A stretch of 35,180 nucleotides of DNA from Fibrobacter sp. (GCF_017551775.1 NZ_JAFZKX010000063.1:1-35180); one strand, 5' to 3'; counted from the first letter of the stretch, positions 1-8,393 are shown. A program made the numbers and translations. Notes: generated by a model not told the origin, from the sequence alone.

Positions 1-34
1 ACTTAACGCTATTTAAAAAACTGAACTTTAACAA

Positions 35-70
35 ACAAAACGGTGATTCCGGCACAAGGCCGGAATGACA
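35..70. repeat. Imperfect palindrome in the cysK leader
   Basis: An inverted repeat with arms ATTCCGG and CCGGAAT flanks a 7-nt loop. It extends outward imperfectly to GTGATTCCGG and CCGGAATGAC. It lies just before the cysK ribosome binding site and has no T-run, so it is not an obvious terminator. Palindromes of this general form occur as dispersed intergenic elements in many bacteria. Whether this one is dispersed or a local mRNA hairpin cannot be decided from a single copy. Confidence 0.4.
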
Positions 71-91
71 ATCAAAAAAAGGAATTTCAAA

Positions 92-1018
92 ATGTCTAAA
101 ATCTATACCTCTGCCGACCAGCTCATTGGTCACACCCCGCTCCTCGAACTCACTCACGTCGAAGAAGGTCTCGGCGCCACTATCCTCGCGAAGCTCGAGT
201 ACTTCAACCCCGCCGGTTCCGTGAAGGACCGTATCGCGAAGGCGATGCTTGACGATGCCGAAAAGAGCGGCAAGCTCAAGAAGGGCGCTGTCATCATCGA
301 ACCGACTTCGGGTAACACCGGTATCGGCCTCGCTTCCGTCGCCGCCGCCCGCGGTTACCGCATCATCATCGTGATGCCCGAAACCATGAGCGTGGAACGC
401 CGCCAGCTGATGAAGGCCTACGGTGCCGAACTCGTGCTCACCGAAGGTGCGAAGGGCATGAAGGGCGCTATCGCCAAGGCCGATGAACTCGCGAAGGAAA
501 TTCCGAACAGCTTCATTCCGGGCCAGTTCGTGAACCCTGCCAACCCGGCTGCCCACAAGGCTACCACGGGTCCCGAAATCTGGGAAGACACTGACGGCAA
601 GGTGGACATCTTCGTGGCCGGTGTCGGTACGGGTGCTACGGTTTCTGGCGTGGGCGAATACCTCAAGGAAAAGAACCCGAACGTGAAGGTTGTCGCCGTT
701 GAACCGGCCAGCTCTCCGGTGCTCTCCAAGGGCGTTGCTGGTTCCCACAAGATCCAGGGTATCGGTGCGGGCTTTGTTCCCGACACGCTGAACACCAAGG
801 TCTACGACGAGATCATCGCTGTCGAAAATGAGGCTGCTTTTGAAGCCGGCCGCGAAATCGGCAAAAAAGAAGGCGTGCTCGTGGGTATTTCTTCCGGCGC
901 CGCTCTCTGGGCCGCGAAGGAACTCGCCAAGCGTCCGGAAAACAAGGGCAAGACCATCGTCGCGCTTCTCCCGGATACCGGCGACCGCTACCTCTCTACG
1001 GCTCTGTTTGCCGAATAA
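92..1018 (+). CDS. cysK: Cysteine synthase A (O-acetylserine sulfhydrylase)
   Basis: This 308-residue PLP enzyme makes cysteine from O-acetylserine and sulfide in the cytoplasm. The fold-type II family signature is clear. The PLP lysine is K45 in PAGSVKDR, the phosphate/substrate loop is PTSGNTG (residues 71-77), and a glycine-rich VGTGATVSG loop binds the cofactor phosphate. The C-terminal GISSG and [12 protein letters not shown] motifs are also typical. Length matches the usual 305-320 residues. An in-frame ATG at 65 exists, but the ATG at 92 is preferred. It has GGAA at 81-84 at proper spacing, and the protein then begins in the normal way for the family. A strong hairpin terminator follows at 1066, so the gene is probably monocistronic. 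The exact paralogue (CysK or CysM) is inferred from overall similarity. Confidence 0.95.
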   Translation: MSKIYTSADQLIGHTPLLELTHVEEGLGATILAKLEYFNPAGSVKDRIAKAMLDDAEKSGKLKKGAVIIEPTSGNTGIGLASVAAARGYRIIIVMPETMSVERRQLMKAYGAELVLTEGAKGMKGAIAKADELAKEIPNSFIPGQFVNPANPAAHKATTGPEIWEDTDGKVDIFVAGVGTGATVSGVGEYLKEKNPNVKVVAVEPASSPVLSKGVAGSHKIQGIGAGFVPDTLNTKVYDEIIAVENEAAFEAGREIGKKEGVLVGISSGAALWAAKELAKRPENKGKTIVALLPDTGDRYLSTALFAE

Positions 1019-1065
1019 ATGATGCGCGCATCTAGATTCGCGAAACACAAATCTACACATCTCCA

Positions 1066-1097
1066 GTCCTCCGGGTTTTATGCCCGGGGGACCTTTT
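1066..1097 (+). terminator. Rho-independent terminator of cysK
   Basis: A 10-bp stem pairs GTCCTCCGGG (1066-1075) with CCCGGGGGAC (1083-1092), allowing one T-G pair. The loop is 7 nt and a T-run follows. The AT-rich tail probably also holds the promoter of the next gene. Confidence 0.85.
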
Positions 1098-1128
1098 TCT
1101 ATTTTTTCGGGAGTAAAGTGAGGTTTAT

Positions 1129-2661
1129 ATGAGCGTTACGATGCAAGAAGTGATGAAACAGTCCGGCGTGGCATTCGGTACGAGCGGAGCCCGCGGCCTG
1201 GTGACCGCGATGACGGACCGCGTGTGCTACGTGTATGCGCGCTCGTTCATCAAATACTGCGAGCAGAGCTATAAGTGTGAACATACGATTGCGATTGCGG
1301 GCGACCTGCGCCCCAGTACCGAGCGCATCTTGAAGGCGCTCGTGAAGGCGGGCGAGGATTCCGCATGGAAAGTCGTGTACTGCGGTCGCATTCCTTCTCC
1401 CGCGATTGCGCTGTACGGTATCGACAAGGCGCTCCCGACCATCATGGTGACGGGCAGCCACATTCCCGCCGACCGCAACGGCATCAAGTTCAACCACCCG
1501 CAGGGCGAAATTTCCAAGAAGGACGAACAGGGAATTGTTTCTCAGTCCGTCGAATTCGATGAATCGATTTTCGATGCCACCGGCATGCTGAAGGATGCTC
1601 CGGCACTTCCCGCGGTCGAGATGGAAGCCGAAGAAAACTACCTGAAGCGCTACCCGGAATTCTTCGGCACGAAGGCGCTTTCGGGCCTTACCATCGGCGT
1701 GTACCAGCATTCCGCCGTGGGCCGCGACATCGTGGTGAAGGTGCTCGAGAGCCTGGGCGCCACGGTGAAGCCTTTCGCCCGCAGCGAGACGTTTATCCCG
1801 GTCGATACCGAAGCAATCCGCAAGGAAGACGAAGAACTGGCCCGCGACTTCGCGCACAAGGATTTCGTGGATGCGATTTTCAGTACCGATGGTGACAGCG
1901 ACCGCCCGCTTTTGGCGGACGATGCAGGCATGTGGCTGCGTGGCGACGTGCTGGGCATCCTCGCTGCCCAGGCGCTTCACATTAAGCGCATTGCAACTCC
2001 GGTGAGTTGCAACACGTCGCTCGAAAAATGCGGCTCCTTCGAGAAGATTTGCCGCACGCGCATCGGTAGCCCGTATGTAATCGCCGGCATGGAAAGCCTG
2101 GTGGATGCGAACGACCCGAGTATCTCTGTCGCGGGTTACGAGGCCAACGGCGGATTCCTGCTGCAGACGAACTTGACCCGCAAATTCGAGGATGGAACCC
2201 GCACGCTGCCGGCGCTGCCGACCCGTGACGCGCTCCTCCCGATGATTGCCGTGATGGTCCGTGTGCGCGAAGAACGCATGTGCGTCGTTGATTTGCTCCG
2301 CAAGCTGCCCAAGCGCTTTACCGTGAGCGACCGCCTCAAGGAATTCCCGACCGAAATTTCGAAGGCTAAGCTTGCCGAAATTCGCGAGCAGAAACTTGGC
2401 CACAAACTGTTCGGCACCCTTGCGGCGAAGCCCTCCAAGTTCGCTCCGAAGGATTCTGCGCCCAAGCCGTTCCACGGCGAAGTCGTCGCAATCGACGAGA
2501 CGGATGGCTACCGCATGGAATTTGATTCCGGCGATATCGTGCACCTGCGTCCGAGTGGCAACGCTCCGGAATTCCGCTGCTACGTGGAAACGGAATCGAA
2601 GGAACGTTCCGCCGAATTGCTGGAAGGCTGCCTCAAGATTATGGAAGGCTGGCGCAAGTAA
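1129..2661 (+). CDS. Alpha-D-phosphohexomutase (phosphomannomutase/phosphoglucomutase type)
   Basis: This cytoplasmic enzyme of 510 residues should interconvert hexose 1- and 6-phosphates for glycogen, nucleotide-sugar or envelope polysaccharide synthesis. All four active-site loops of the superfamily are visible. The phosphoserine loop is TGSHIPADRNGIKF (catalytic S110), in place of the common TASHNP. The metal loop is DGDSDR (254-259). The sugar loop GYEANGG replaces GEESGG/GEMSGG. The phosphate loop near the C-terminus is RPSGNAPEFR. The protein is longer than typical bacterial PMM/PGM (about 450-460). The altered serine and sugar loops mark a divergent branch, so substrate preference cannot be stated. 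The start at 1129 has a GAGG ribosome site about 6 nt upstream. A terminator follows, so it is probably transcribed alone. Confidence 0.85.
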   Translation: MSVTMQEVMKQSGVAFGTSGARGLVTAMTDRVCYVYARSFIKYCEQSYKCEHTIAIAGDLRPSTERILKALVKAGEDSAWKVVYCGRIPSPAIALYGIDKALPTIMVTGSHIPADRNGIKFNHPQGEISKKDEQGIVSQSVEFDESIFDATGMLKDAPALPAVEMEAEENYLKRYPEFFGTKALSGLTIGVYQHSAVGRDIVVKVLESLGATVKPFARSETFIPVDTEAIRKEDEELARDFAHKDFVDAIFSTDGDSDRPLLADDAGMWLRGDVLGILAAQALHIKRIATPVSCNTSLEKCGSFEKICRTRIGSPYVIAGMESLVDANDPSISVAGYEANGGFLLQTNLTRKFEDGTRTLPALPTRDALLPMIAVMVRVREERMCVVDLLRKLPKRFTVSDRLKEFPTEISKAKLAEIREQKLGHKLFGTLAAKPSKFAPKDSAPKPFHGEVVAIDETDGYRMEFDSGDIVHLRPSGNAPEFRCYVETESKERSAELLEGCLKIMEGWRK

Positions 2662-2689
2662 AATAATATTTTACCAACAAGCGTCTGAT

Positions 2690-2727
2690 AACGCTCCTGC
2701 AAAAGGGAGCGTTGTTTTTTTTTTTTC
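2690..2727 (+). terminator. Terminator after the phosphohexomutase gene
   Basis: An 8-bp perfect stem, AACGCTCC (2690-2697) with GGAGCGTT (2706-2713), is followed by a run of more than twelve T. Confidence 0.9.
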
Positions 2728-2769
2728 GGGAACTTTAACTTGTTTCTACAATTCTACCGGTTACAATGC

Positions 2770-2777
2770 TATATTTG
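2770..2777 (+). promoter_or_regulatory. TATATTTG promoter box upstream of the secreted-protein gene
   Basis: TATATTTG matches the TAnnTTTG form that recurs in this window and resembles the Bacteroidota-type -7 element. It would give a leader of about 80 nt for the gene starting at 2862. No convincing -35 box was found, so this is a pattern match only. Confidence 0.4.
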
Positions 2778-2861
2778 TAGTATTCCCCTCCCCCTGTGTT
2801 ACTGACATAATTTATGTATGCACATTAACCCTCTTTTACCAAATTTTTAAAGAAAGAAAAA

Positions 2862-3833
2862 ATGAATAAAATAATATCATTGATCATGCTGTCTGCAACC
2901 ATGAGTTTTGCTGTCGTGGTAGGCGTTTTGGGTAATACCATAGGTTGTCCTGATCGCTTTGTGTACAGTATTTCTCTTGATGCGGAAGACCATAACAACA
3001 TATCCGGATTGATTGAAGGACCGAGAGTCCCTTATGGGGTTAACTTTTCTCTTGGCCGGGTAAACTTTCTGTATTGCAAAATGAGTTCCGAATATCTGCA
3101 GCCTGTTCCTTACGACTATGTCTTGGTCCGTATGGACGAGGAATGCCCTGCCGGAGGTTATAAGTTCAGACGTCATCACGATACGGAAGACAAGAACAAC
3201 GATAACACATATAATGGAAATATTTGGCCGAGTGTCGTGGGCAAGGATGTCGATTTGGAATATTGCTTTATGCCGGCTACTCCCAATGCGACAGCTTCTT
3301 TCCCTGTGAGGTTTTTCGGCGGGTTCGGGGTTTTTGGCAATTACTCTAATGATACCACCCACATACTTCATTCCAAAATACTCGTTGACGATGAAGATTC
3401 CAAGAACGCGAATTCTTGGGAGTGGTATGGACAAGGTGGAAATACTGCCCTCCTGAATCGTATCAAAAGAATCGTTGGCGAGCAAGGCAAGGATACTTTT
3501 TACAACCTTACCTTCAGGGATCCTGCGAATCTCTGCAAGCGCGGGGAAGAATCCCCGATTTTTGCGGAAAATGCCGCTGCTGACAAGCCTGTCGCTGCCG
3601 AGCTGAAGGGCTTCGACCATTCGACCGTGGCTTTCGAAATCAAGTCGGCGGGTAATGTCGTCGTCTCCATCGTGAACATGAATGGCGCCGTGGTTGCTAA
3701 GGTTTCGAGGGAAAATCTCCAGCCGGGCATCCACCGCGTGGAATGGCATTCCGGAATCGTGCCTAACGGCCGCTATGTCGTGACCATCGAACACAACGGC
3801 GTGACCAGCGGAAAGAACGTAATCCTGAAGTAA
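2862..3833 (+). CDS. Secreted protein of unknown function with a C-terminal sorting-type module
   Basis: I do not recognise the main body of this 323-residue protein. It begins with a signal peptide (MNKIISLIMLSATMSFAVVV), so it is exported. Residues about 25-230 contain several Cys and many aromatic and acidic residues but no motif I can name. Residues about 245-323 form an all-beta module (core VSIVNMNGAVV, then NGRYVVTIE and a terminal KNVILK). It resembles the FlgD-like / type IX secretion C-terminal domains that end in 'GxYxvxi...k'. That suggests delivery to the cell surface or outside. The ribosome site is weak (AAAGAAAG). The first two thirds look more AT-rich in codon use than the last third and the neighbouring genes. 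This may mean a recently acquired or fast-evolving passenger joined to a conserved module. The next gene is a secreted GH30 enzyme behind its own terminator. Confidence 0.7.
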   Translation: MNKIISLIMLSATMSFAVVVGVLGNTIGCPDRFVYSISLDAEDHNNISGLIEGPRVPYGVNFSLGRVNFLYCKMSSEYLQPVPYDYVLVRMDEECPAGGYKFRRHHDTEDKNNDNTYNGNIWPSVVGKDVDLEYCFMPATPNATASFPVRFFGGFGVFGNYSNDTTHILHSKILVDDEDSKNANSWEWYGQGGNTALLNRIKRIVGEQGKDTFYNLTFRDPANLCKRGEESPIFAENAAADKPVAAELKGFDHSTVAFEIKSAGNVVVSIVNMNGAVVAKVSRENLQPGIHRVEWHSGIVPNGRYVVTIEHNGVTSGKNVILK

Positions 3834-3861
3834 AACAGGGTCGAAATTCCCTTTTTTAGAT

Positions 3862-3890
3862 TGTGGCCTAGCAATGGGCCACATTTTTTG
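3862..3890 (+). terminator. Terminator between the secreted-protein gene and GH30
   Basis: The stem TGTGGCC (3862-3868) pairs with GGCCACA (3877-3883). The loop is 8 nt and TTTTTT follows. Confidence 0.8.
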
Positions 3891-3938
3891 TATTATTTAT
3901 TCTAATGCCGTCGTTGGCATGTGGAATGGAGTTGGTTA

Positions 3939-5867
3939 ATGAATTTTCTATCGCGCTGCATGGTGCCTTCGTGCATTGCTGTTGCCGCCTTCTCGGTGGC
4001 AGTCTCGGCGCAGACCAAGGTGGTCGTCGACCCTGGGAAAAAATACCAGGTGTTCGAGGGCTGGGGCTCGAGTCTCTGTTGGTGGGCCGTAAAGGCTGGT
4101 GCCTGGAGCGAGGAGAACAGGAGCAAACTTATCGGCGCGATTGCCGATCCCGATACGGGTCTGGGCTATACGATTTTCCGTTACAACATCGGTGGCGGCG
4201 ACCAGCCGGGCCATAATCATTTGGACAAGGGCGACGGCGGAGCCAACGTTCCCGGATACAAGCCTACCGAGAAGGGCGATTACGACTGGACGGCCGACCC
4301 GTACCAGCGAACGATCGCGCTCGAACTCGCGAAGCGCGTGAAGGATCCGATTTTCGAGGCGTTCAGCAATTCGCCGCCGTGGTGGATGACGAAGAGCGGT
4401 TGCGTCTCGGGTTCTAGCGACGGGAGCGACAACCTCAAGTCCGACTACTTCGACGATTTCGCGGATTACCTCTCCGAGGTGGCGCTGCATTTCAAGACGG
4501 AATGGGGCATCACGTTCCGCACGGTGGAACCGTTCAATGAGCCCAGCGCCGGCTGGTGGAAGGCGAACGGCGGGCAGGAAGGCTGCGGCTTCAAGAACAA
4601 CCAGTCGCAGATGATTGTGGAACTCGGCAAGGCCCTCAAGAAGAAGGGCCTGTTCCCCGAGACGTCGGTGAGTGCCGCCGACGAGACGAACATCGGGGAT
4701 GCGCTCAGCCAGTTCAACAGGTACAGCGCGGAGGCGCTCTCGTACATGTTCCAGGTGAACACGCACAGCTATTCGGGCGGCGATTCCCGCAAGGCGCTCT
4801 TTAACGCCGCCTTCGCGAAAGACAAGAAGGTTTGGCAGTCCGAGACGGGCCCGCTGAGCAAGAACAGCGACGAGCATATAGCTCTCTGGATGGCGGGCGT
4901 GATTCTCGCGGACCTGCGCGACATGAAGGCGAACGCTTGGGTGGACTGGCAGCTGGGCGACCCGGCTGAGAACTGGCGCAGTTTCGTGATGGACCACCGC
5001 AAGCAGACCTTCACGCCGAACGCGCGCTTCTACATGCATGCCGCGTTCAGCCGGTATATCCGTCCGGGCTCGCGCATTATCGACAGCGACAACGGCAACA
5101 CGCTTGCGGCAATCCGGCCTGACAACGCTCTGGTGCTTGTGGTTCGCAATAGCGGTTCGTCCGATGTCAAGTACAGTTTCGACCTGACGGCGTTCGACAA
5201 GATTGGCTCGAATGCGAAAGTGGTGCGCTTTGATCTTCCGGGCAGCCTGACGCCGCAATCCGACATTGCGCTTTCGGGCAAGTCCCTTTCCATGACTGCC
5301 AAGGCGCAGACCGTCACGACGATGGTCATCGACGGTGCCGAGGGCGGCGTCTGCAAGCCGAGTGAAATCATCCCGTATGTTAAGCTCCATAACGGCGACT
5401 GGAAAGAGGCGACCGAAGTCGAGCCGAGGAAGGGCGATTCGCTGGTCATCGGTCCGCATCCGTGGGAAGGCGGTCGCTGGGTATGGAACGGCCCGAACGA
5501 TTTCAAGTCCACTGACCGTGAAATCCGCTTCAAGAAGATGGACGGCACGATGAGCGGCTATTACAAGGCGGTCCACACGAATGCGGTCGGGTGCGAGAGC
5601 TCCATGACCTTCAAGATTGTGGTGGACGACCCGGACCATCCTTTCGTGGAACCGGATACCACCGTGCAGGACACTCCTGTGGTGGTGTTGCCCGGCTTGG
5701 CTCGGGAAAACGCAAACGGCATCATCCGTGCGGATGCTCCGGTGCAGGTGTTCGACATGCTGGGCTCGTTCCTGAAAAGCATGCCGGAATTCCGCCCGCA
5801 GCTCTTCCGCCCGGGAATTTACATCGTGAAACAAGGGAACAATATTCGCCAGGTGCGTGTAAGGTAA
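3939..5867 (+). CDS. Secreted GH30 glycoside hydrolase with Ig-like and C-terminal sorting modules
   Basis: This 642-residue enzyme cleaves polysaccharide by the retaining mechanism of clan GH-A. It has a signal peptide (residues 1-24, ending AVSAQ). The (beta/alpha)8 catalytic domain (about 30-385) contains FEGWGSS, SNSPPWWMT, the acid/base E201 in PFNEPSAGW and the nucleophile E302 in QSETGP. A GH30-type beta-sandwich follows. Next come an Ig-like domain (about 470-560), a short DTTVQDT linker and a C-terminal module (VFDMLGSFLK...GIYIVK) shared with other exported proteins here. The motifs look closest to endo-beta-1,6-galactanase-like GH30 rather than glucuronoxylanase, but this is only an impression. 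An upstream in-frame GTG at 3921 exists. The ATG at 3939 is preferred because GGAG lies about 8 nt before it and the signal peptide then starts cleanly. Confidence 0.85.
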   Translation: MNFLSRCMVPSCIAVAAFSVAVSAQTKVVVDPGKKYQVFEGWGSSLCWWAVKAGAWSEENRSKLIGAIADPDTGLGYTIFRYNIGGGDQPGHNHLDKGDGGANVPGYKPTEKGDYDWTADPYQRTIALELAKRVKDPIFEAFSNSPPWWMTKSGCVSGSSDGSDNLKSDYFDDFADYLSEVALHFKTEWGITFRTVEPFNEPSAGWWKANGGQEGCGFKNNQSQMIVELGKALKKKGLFPETSVSAADETNIGDALSQFNRYSAEALSYMFQVNTHSYSGGDSRKALFNAAFAKDKKVWQSETGPLSKNSDEHIALWMAGVILADLRDMKANAWVDWQLGDPAENWRSFVMDHRKQTFTPNARFYMHAAFSRYIRPGSRIIDSDNGNTLAAIRPDNALVLVVRNSGSSDVKYSFDLTAFDKIGSNAKVVRFDLPGSLTPQSDIALSGKSLSMTAKAQTVTTMVIDGAEGGVCKPSEIIPYVKLHNGDWKEATEVEPRKGDSLVIGPHPWEGGRWVWNGPNDFKSTDREIRFKKMDGTMSGYYKAVHTNAVGCESSMTFKIVVDDPDHPFVEPDTTVQDTPVVVLPGLARENANGIIRADAPVQVFDMLGSFLKSMPEFRPQLFRPGIYIVKQGNNIRQVRVR

Positions 5868-5900
5868 TTCCCGCCTGGCACGATTCCGCAACGAAATTTC

Positions 5901-5906
5901 TATAAT
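5901..5906 (+). promoter_or_regulatory. -10 box TATAAT giving a predicted leaderless mRNA
   Basis: A perfect TATAAT ends 6 nt before the ATG at 5913. Transcription would start at or next to the start codon, and no ribosome binding site can fit between them. Confidence 0.55.
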
Positions 5907-5912
5907 TTGTAT

Positions 5913-6680
5913 ATGCTTTTACAGACAACCACACGCAAGGTCATTCTGGCCATAATCGCGGTCCTGCTGCTTATTACCACAGTCAAGGACTGGTACGATT
6001 TTGCGCAGTGTGGTGCGGTCGACCAGTGCATCGCTTCGGCGCTGGGCCTGCAGCTCTATACGAAGTCCGCGATTTCGTTCTTGGTAACGCTGCTGGCCTT
6101 CATTGTTTCGGCCGAGTCTCACAGTCCGCGTGACCGCAGGTTCCTGCGCATAGCGTTCGTGTGCTCTTTGCTTGGCGATTTTAGCTTCAGCTTGTTCAGG
6201 GCTATCAAGCCCGAATACGTTATGGCAAGCGACGTGCTCGGCATCCTGTTCTTCACGATGTTCCTTGTCATGCTGATTCACAGGCATTCACGCACTTCCG
6301 AAAATGATCTGTACTGCCGTAACGCCTACTGGCGGCTTCTGGGTTCAATTACTGTCGTCGCTATTCTTCTTTTCGCGCTAGGCGCTATCCGCATCATGGT
6401 GGCTCTCGTGCTCGCCTATGCTTTCTATATCGTGACTGCTACCGTCGTGGGAGCCATAGCTCCGTACAAGTGGTATTTCCCCATGAAGAACGCTTTGCTG
6501 GTTCGTTGGGGGATGCTCACGTTCTTTGTCGGTGATGTGCTTGTCGGACTCTCGATGATTTCGGGTGCGGACCACAGCGCGATGGAGACCATCTCCGCGA
6601 TTGCGAACAACTTTATCTGGTGGTTCTACGTACCGGCGCAGCTCATGCTTATCCGGTCGAGCGTGAAAATCGAGAACTAA
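5913..6680 (+). CDS. YhhN-like (lysoplasmalogenase family) integral membrane protein
   Basis: This 255-residue polytopic protein has about seven or eight hydrophobic segments, near residues 10-28, 47-65, 78-93, 104-122, 140-160, 165-185, 200-220 and 230-248. Two aspartates lie in membrane segments, in LLGDFSFS and FFVGDVLVGL. The last segment reads NNFIWWFYVPAQLML. This layout resembles the YhhN/TMEM86 family, whose characterised members hydrolyse lysoplasmalogen. The assignment rests on topology and a few motifs, so an unknown membrane protein is the alternative. The ATG at 5913 is preferred over the TTG at 5907 because a perfect -10 box ends just before it. It converges on the RNA gene to its right. 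Confidence 0.55.
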   Translation: MLLQTTTRKVILAIIAVLLLITTVKDWYDFAQCGAVDQCIASALGLQLYTKSAISFLVTLLAFIVSAESHSPRDRRFLRIAFVCSLLGDFSFSLFRAIKPEYVMASDVLGILFFTMFLVMLIHRHSRTSENDLYCRNAYWRLLGSITVVAILLFALGAIRIMVALVLAYAFYIVTATVVGAIAPYKWYFPMKNALLVRWGMLTFFVGDVLVGLSMISGADHSAMETISAIANNFIWWFYVPAQLMLIRSSVKIEN

Positions 6681-6694
6681 CTTTTTTTGGGTAC

Positions 6695-6860
6695 AAAAAA
6701 AGGCATCCGTCCACGGTGGAACACTCGAAACTACTATTGTAAAAAGATAGCAGTGCCTTGGTGCTTCGTTTTTCGCGTCAAAGCGCGCCTAAACTAGACC
6801 ACAAGAGCGACGAGCTGATATAATCTTGTTAGATCGGGCGTTAATCCGTGCGATGCCTGT
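6695..6860 (-). ncRNA. ssrS: Probable 6S RNA downstream of zapA
   Basis: On the minus strand a TTGATT -35 box (6895-6890), a 17-nt spacer and TATATTTG (6872-6865) form the best sigma-70-type promoter in the window. The predicted transcript starts near 6860 and is about 165 nt long. Its ends pair: AGGCATC (6858-6852) with GATGCCT (6707-6701), then CACGG with CCGTG after a small asymmetric loop. Seven T follow, so the closing stem also ends transcription. The interior can form a hairpin with arms ACTGCTAT and ATAGTAGT, and another joining ACAAGA to TCTTGT. Size, long closing stem and position directly downstream of zapA on the same strand match 6S RNA, which sequesters housekeeping RNA polymerase. 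In many bacteria ssrS follows zapA. That it is an RNA gene is fairly firm; the 6S identity is inferred from context and fold. Confidence 0.6.
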
Positions 6861-6864
6861 GTTA

Positions 6865-6895
6865 CAAATATACCTTTATTTCCGAGTTAAATCAA
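6865..6895 (-). promoter_or_regulatory. Promoter of the 6S-like RNA
   Basis: TTGATT (6895-6890), a 17-nt spacer, then TATATT followed by TG (6872-6865). The predicted start is an A near 6860, right at the base of the RNA's closing stem. Confidence 0.65.
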
Positions 6896-6954
6896 TAGCG
6901 TTTTTGCCGTATTTTGCACTTTGTTTGTCATGGAATTGTAAAAAAGGCCGTTTT

Positions 6955-7284
6955 TTACACCCAATCGCTGTTTCTGCTTTCCGGATGCTCCAGACCCTCG
7001 TCCAGGAGCGCCGTGACTTCCTTGACTCCGCTGTTCAGTTCGTCCCGTTCCACCTTGAGCAGGTGCACCATCCGCTTGAGCTCGACTATCTGCTGGCTGA
7101 GCTCGAGGGCGAGCAGTGCGAATTTTTTGCCCGCTTCCAGGTTGTAGCGGTCGTAACTGGCGTAGCGCTCGTCGATGTGGTCGACGATATCCTTGAGGTC
7201 CCCGTCGGGAAGGTCGGTCCTTATCTGCAACCGTTCGCCCGCGACAGTTACGCTTACTGATCTGTGCGAATTCAATTCTGCCAT
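6955..7284 (-). CDS. zapA: Cell division protein ZapA
   Basis: ZapA is a small cytoplasmic protein that cross-links FtsZ filaments at midcell. This 109-residue product has the family layout. An N-terminal beta-hairpin (SVSVTVAGERLQIRTD) leads into the conserved DLKDIVDHIDERYA segment. A long helix (about 55-95) for dimerisation and coiled-coil formation follows. AGGA lies about 8 nt before the ATG. It is 43 nt downstream of the coiled-coil gene on the same strand, so the two are probably cotranscribed. The 6S-like RNA follows, as in many proteobacteria. The low sequence conservation of ZapA makes the call depend partly on this neighbourhood. Confidence 0.8.
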   Translation of the reverse strand: MAELNSHRSVSVTVAGERLQIRTDLPDGDLKDIVDHIDERYASYDRYNLEAGKKFALLALELSQQIVELKRMVHLLKVERDELNSGVKEVTALLDEGLEHPESRNSDWV

Positions 7285-7327
7285 TATTTCAATCCTACGC
7301 CGAATGGATCGTCATCCATCAGCATTT

Positions 7328-8212
7328 TTAGCCGAAAAAACTGGTAGGCGAGCCTCCGTTGCTCGCGAAGAGGTCCGGTTCCTTCTCATTGGCTGGGTGG
7401 ATTTCGATGGGCTCGTCGTCTTCGACCGCTTGGTTGAAGTCGAGTTCGGGCTCTTTGAGTTCATTTGCCTGCGGCTGTTCGGCGGCCGGGGCTTCGGCGA
7501 CCTGCGGGAATTCCTCGACGGGTTCTTCCGCCTGGACCTCGCTTGCTGCTTCGGGCTCGTCGGCAAAGGAAACGTTCACGGGAATCTCGGTGCCGAGCTC
7601 GCTCTCGATGGTGGAGACCATCTGCTTGAACTGCTCCTGCGCCTGCAGAATCTCTTCGCCCTGTTCCTTGATGGTCTCGTTGAGGCTTGCCTTCTCGGCG
7701 TTCAGGGCTTCGATGGTGGCGTCCTTCTCGGCGAGCGCCTTGCCCATCTCTTCGATTTTCCCGTTCAGGATGGCCTCGTTCGCTTTGACGACCGCGCAGT
7801 CGTTGCGGAGGGCGTTAGCGACGTCTTCGCGTTCACGGACGTCGGCGTTGAGTTTCGAGATTTCGGCCTTGGAGGCCTCCAGGCTCTCGTTCGCCTGGTT
7901 CAACATGTTTTCGAGGTCGGAGATTCGCGCGTTCGCATTCGCGATCGAACCCTGAAGTTCGTCAATCGTTCCCTGCTTCTGGTTGAGGGCTTCGTCCTGT
8001 GCGGCGGCCTGGTTGGCGCGTGCGGTCAGAGCGGCTTTGCAGTCCGTGAGTTCGGCGTTTAGGCTCTCGAGGACGAGGTTCCTGTCCTGGAGTTCGGCCT
8101 TCGCTCCGGAGAGGGCCTGTTTAAGGTTTGCGACCTCTTGCCGTAGGTTGCGGACGGTTGCCAATACTCCATCCACCCGCTGCGAGAGAAGATTGATATT
8201 CTCTAAATTCAT
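7328..8212 (-). CDS. Long ZapB-like coiled-coil protein with an acidic tail
   Basis: This 294-residue cytoplasmic protein has three parts. Residues 1-35 (NINLLSQRVDGVLATVRNLR) resemble the short coiled-coil ZapB/TIGR02449-type proteins often encoded next to zapA. Residues about 20-200 are a nearly unbroken coiled coil of Ala, Glu, Gln, Leu and Asn heptads. The last 90 residues are acidic and Pro/Glu-rich, probably disordered, ending in GGSPTSFFG. A GGAG ribosome site precedes the ATG. Pairing with zapA suggests a divisome scaffold, perhaps bridging FtsZ/ZapA to another partner through the C-terminal tip. Typical ZapB is only about 80 residues, so homology may be limited to the N-terminus. I infer the role from context; no enzymatic motif is present. 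Confidence 0.65.
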   Translation of the reverse strand: MNLENINLLSQRVDGVLATVRNLRQEVANLKQALSGAKAELQDRNLVLESLNAELTDCKAALTARANQAAAQDEALNQKQGTIDELQGSIANANARISDLENMLNQANESLEASKAEISKLNADVREREDVANALRNDCAVVKANEAILNGKIEEMGKALAEKDATIEALNAEKASLNETIKEQGEEILQAQEQFKQMVSTIESELGTEIPVNVSFADEPEAASEVQAEEPVEEFPQVAEAPAAEQPQANELKEPELDFNQAVEDDEPIEIHPANEKEPDLFASNGGSPTSFFG

Positions 8213-8393
8213 TTATCGCTCCATAAAAATCAGGGGATACATATCACCACTAAAAAGATATATAAAAAAACAGGCGCTAAAGTATGAAAAAAAACATAAA
8301 AACCGCGATGCGTCGGGAAGACGAGTTTTTTGGGGCGTAAAAGATATGCGGGAGGGGCCCCGCCCCGGTGCAATAAATTTTACCTTGTAGGGT

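Noticed and set aside
3948..5891. A 647-codon minus-strand open frame across the GH30 gene
   Set aside because: It is antisense to a well-supported glycosidase and has no domain, signal peptide or ribosome site.
6826..7260. A 144-codon plus-strand open frame opposite zapA
   Set aside because: It overlaps zapA and the 6S-like RNA promoter in antisense, and its product has no motif.
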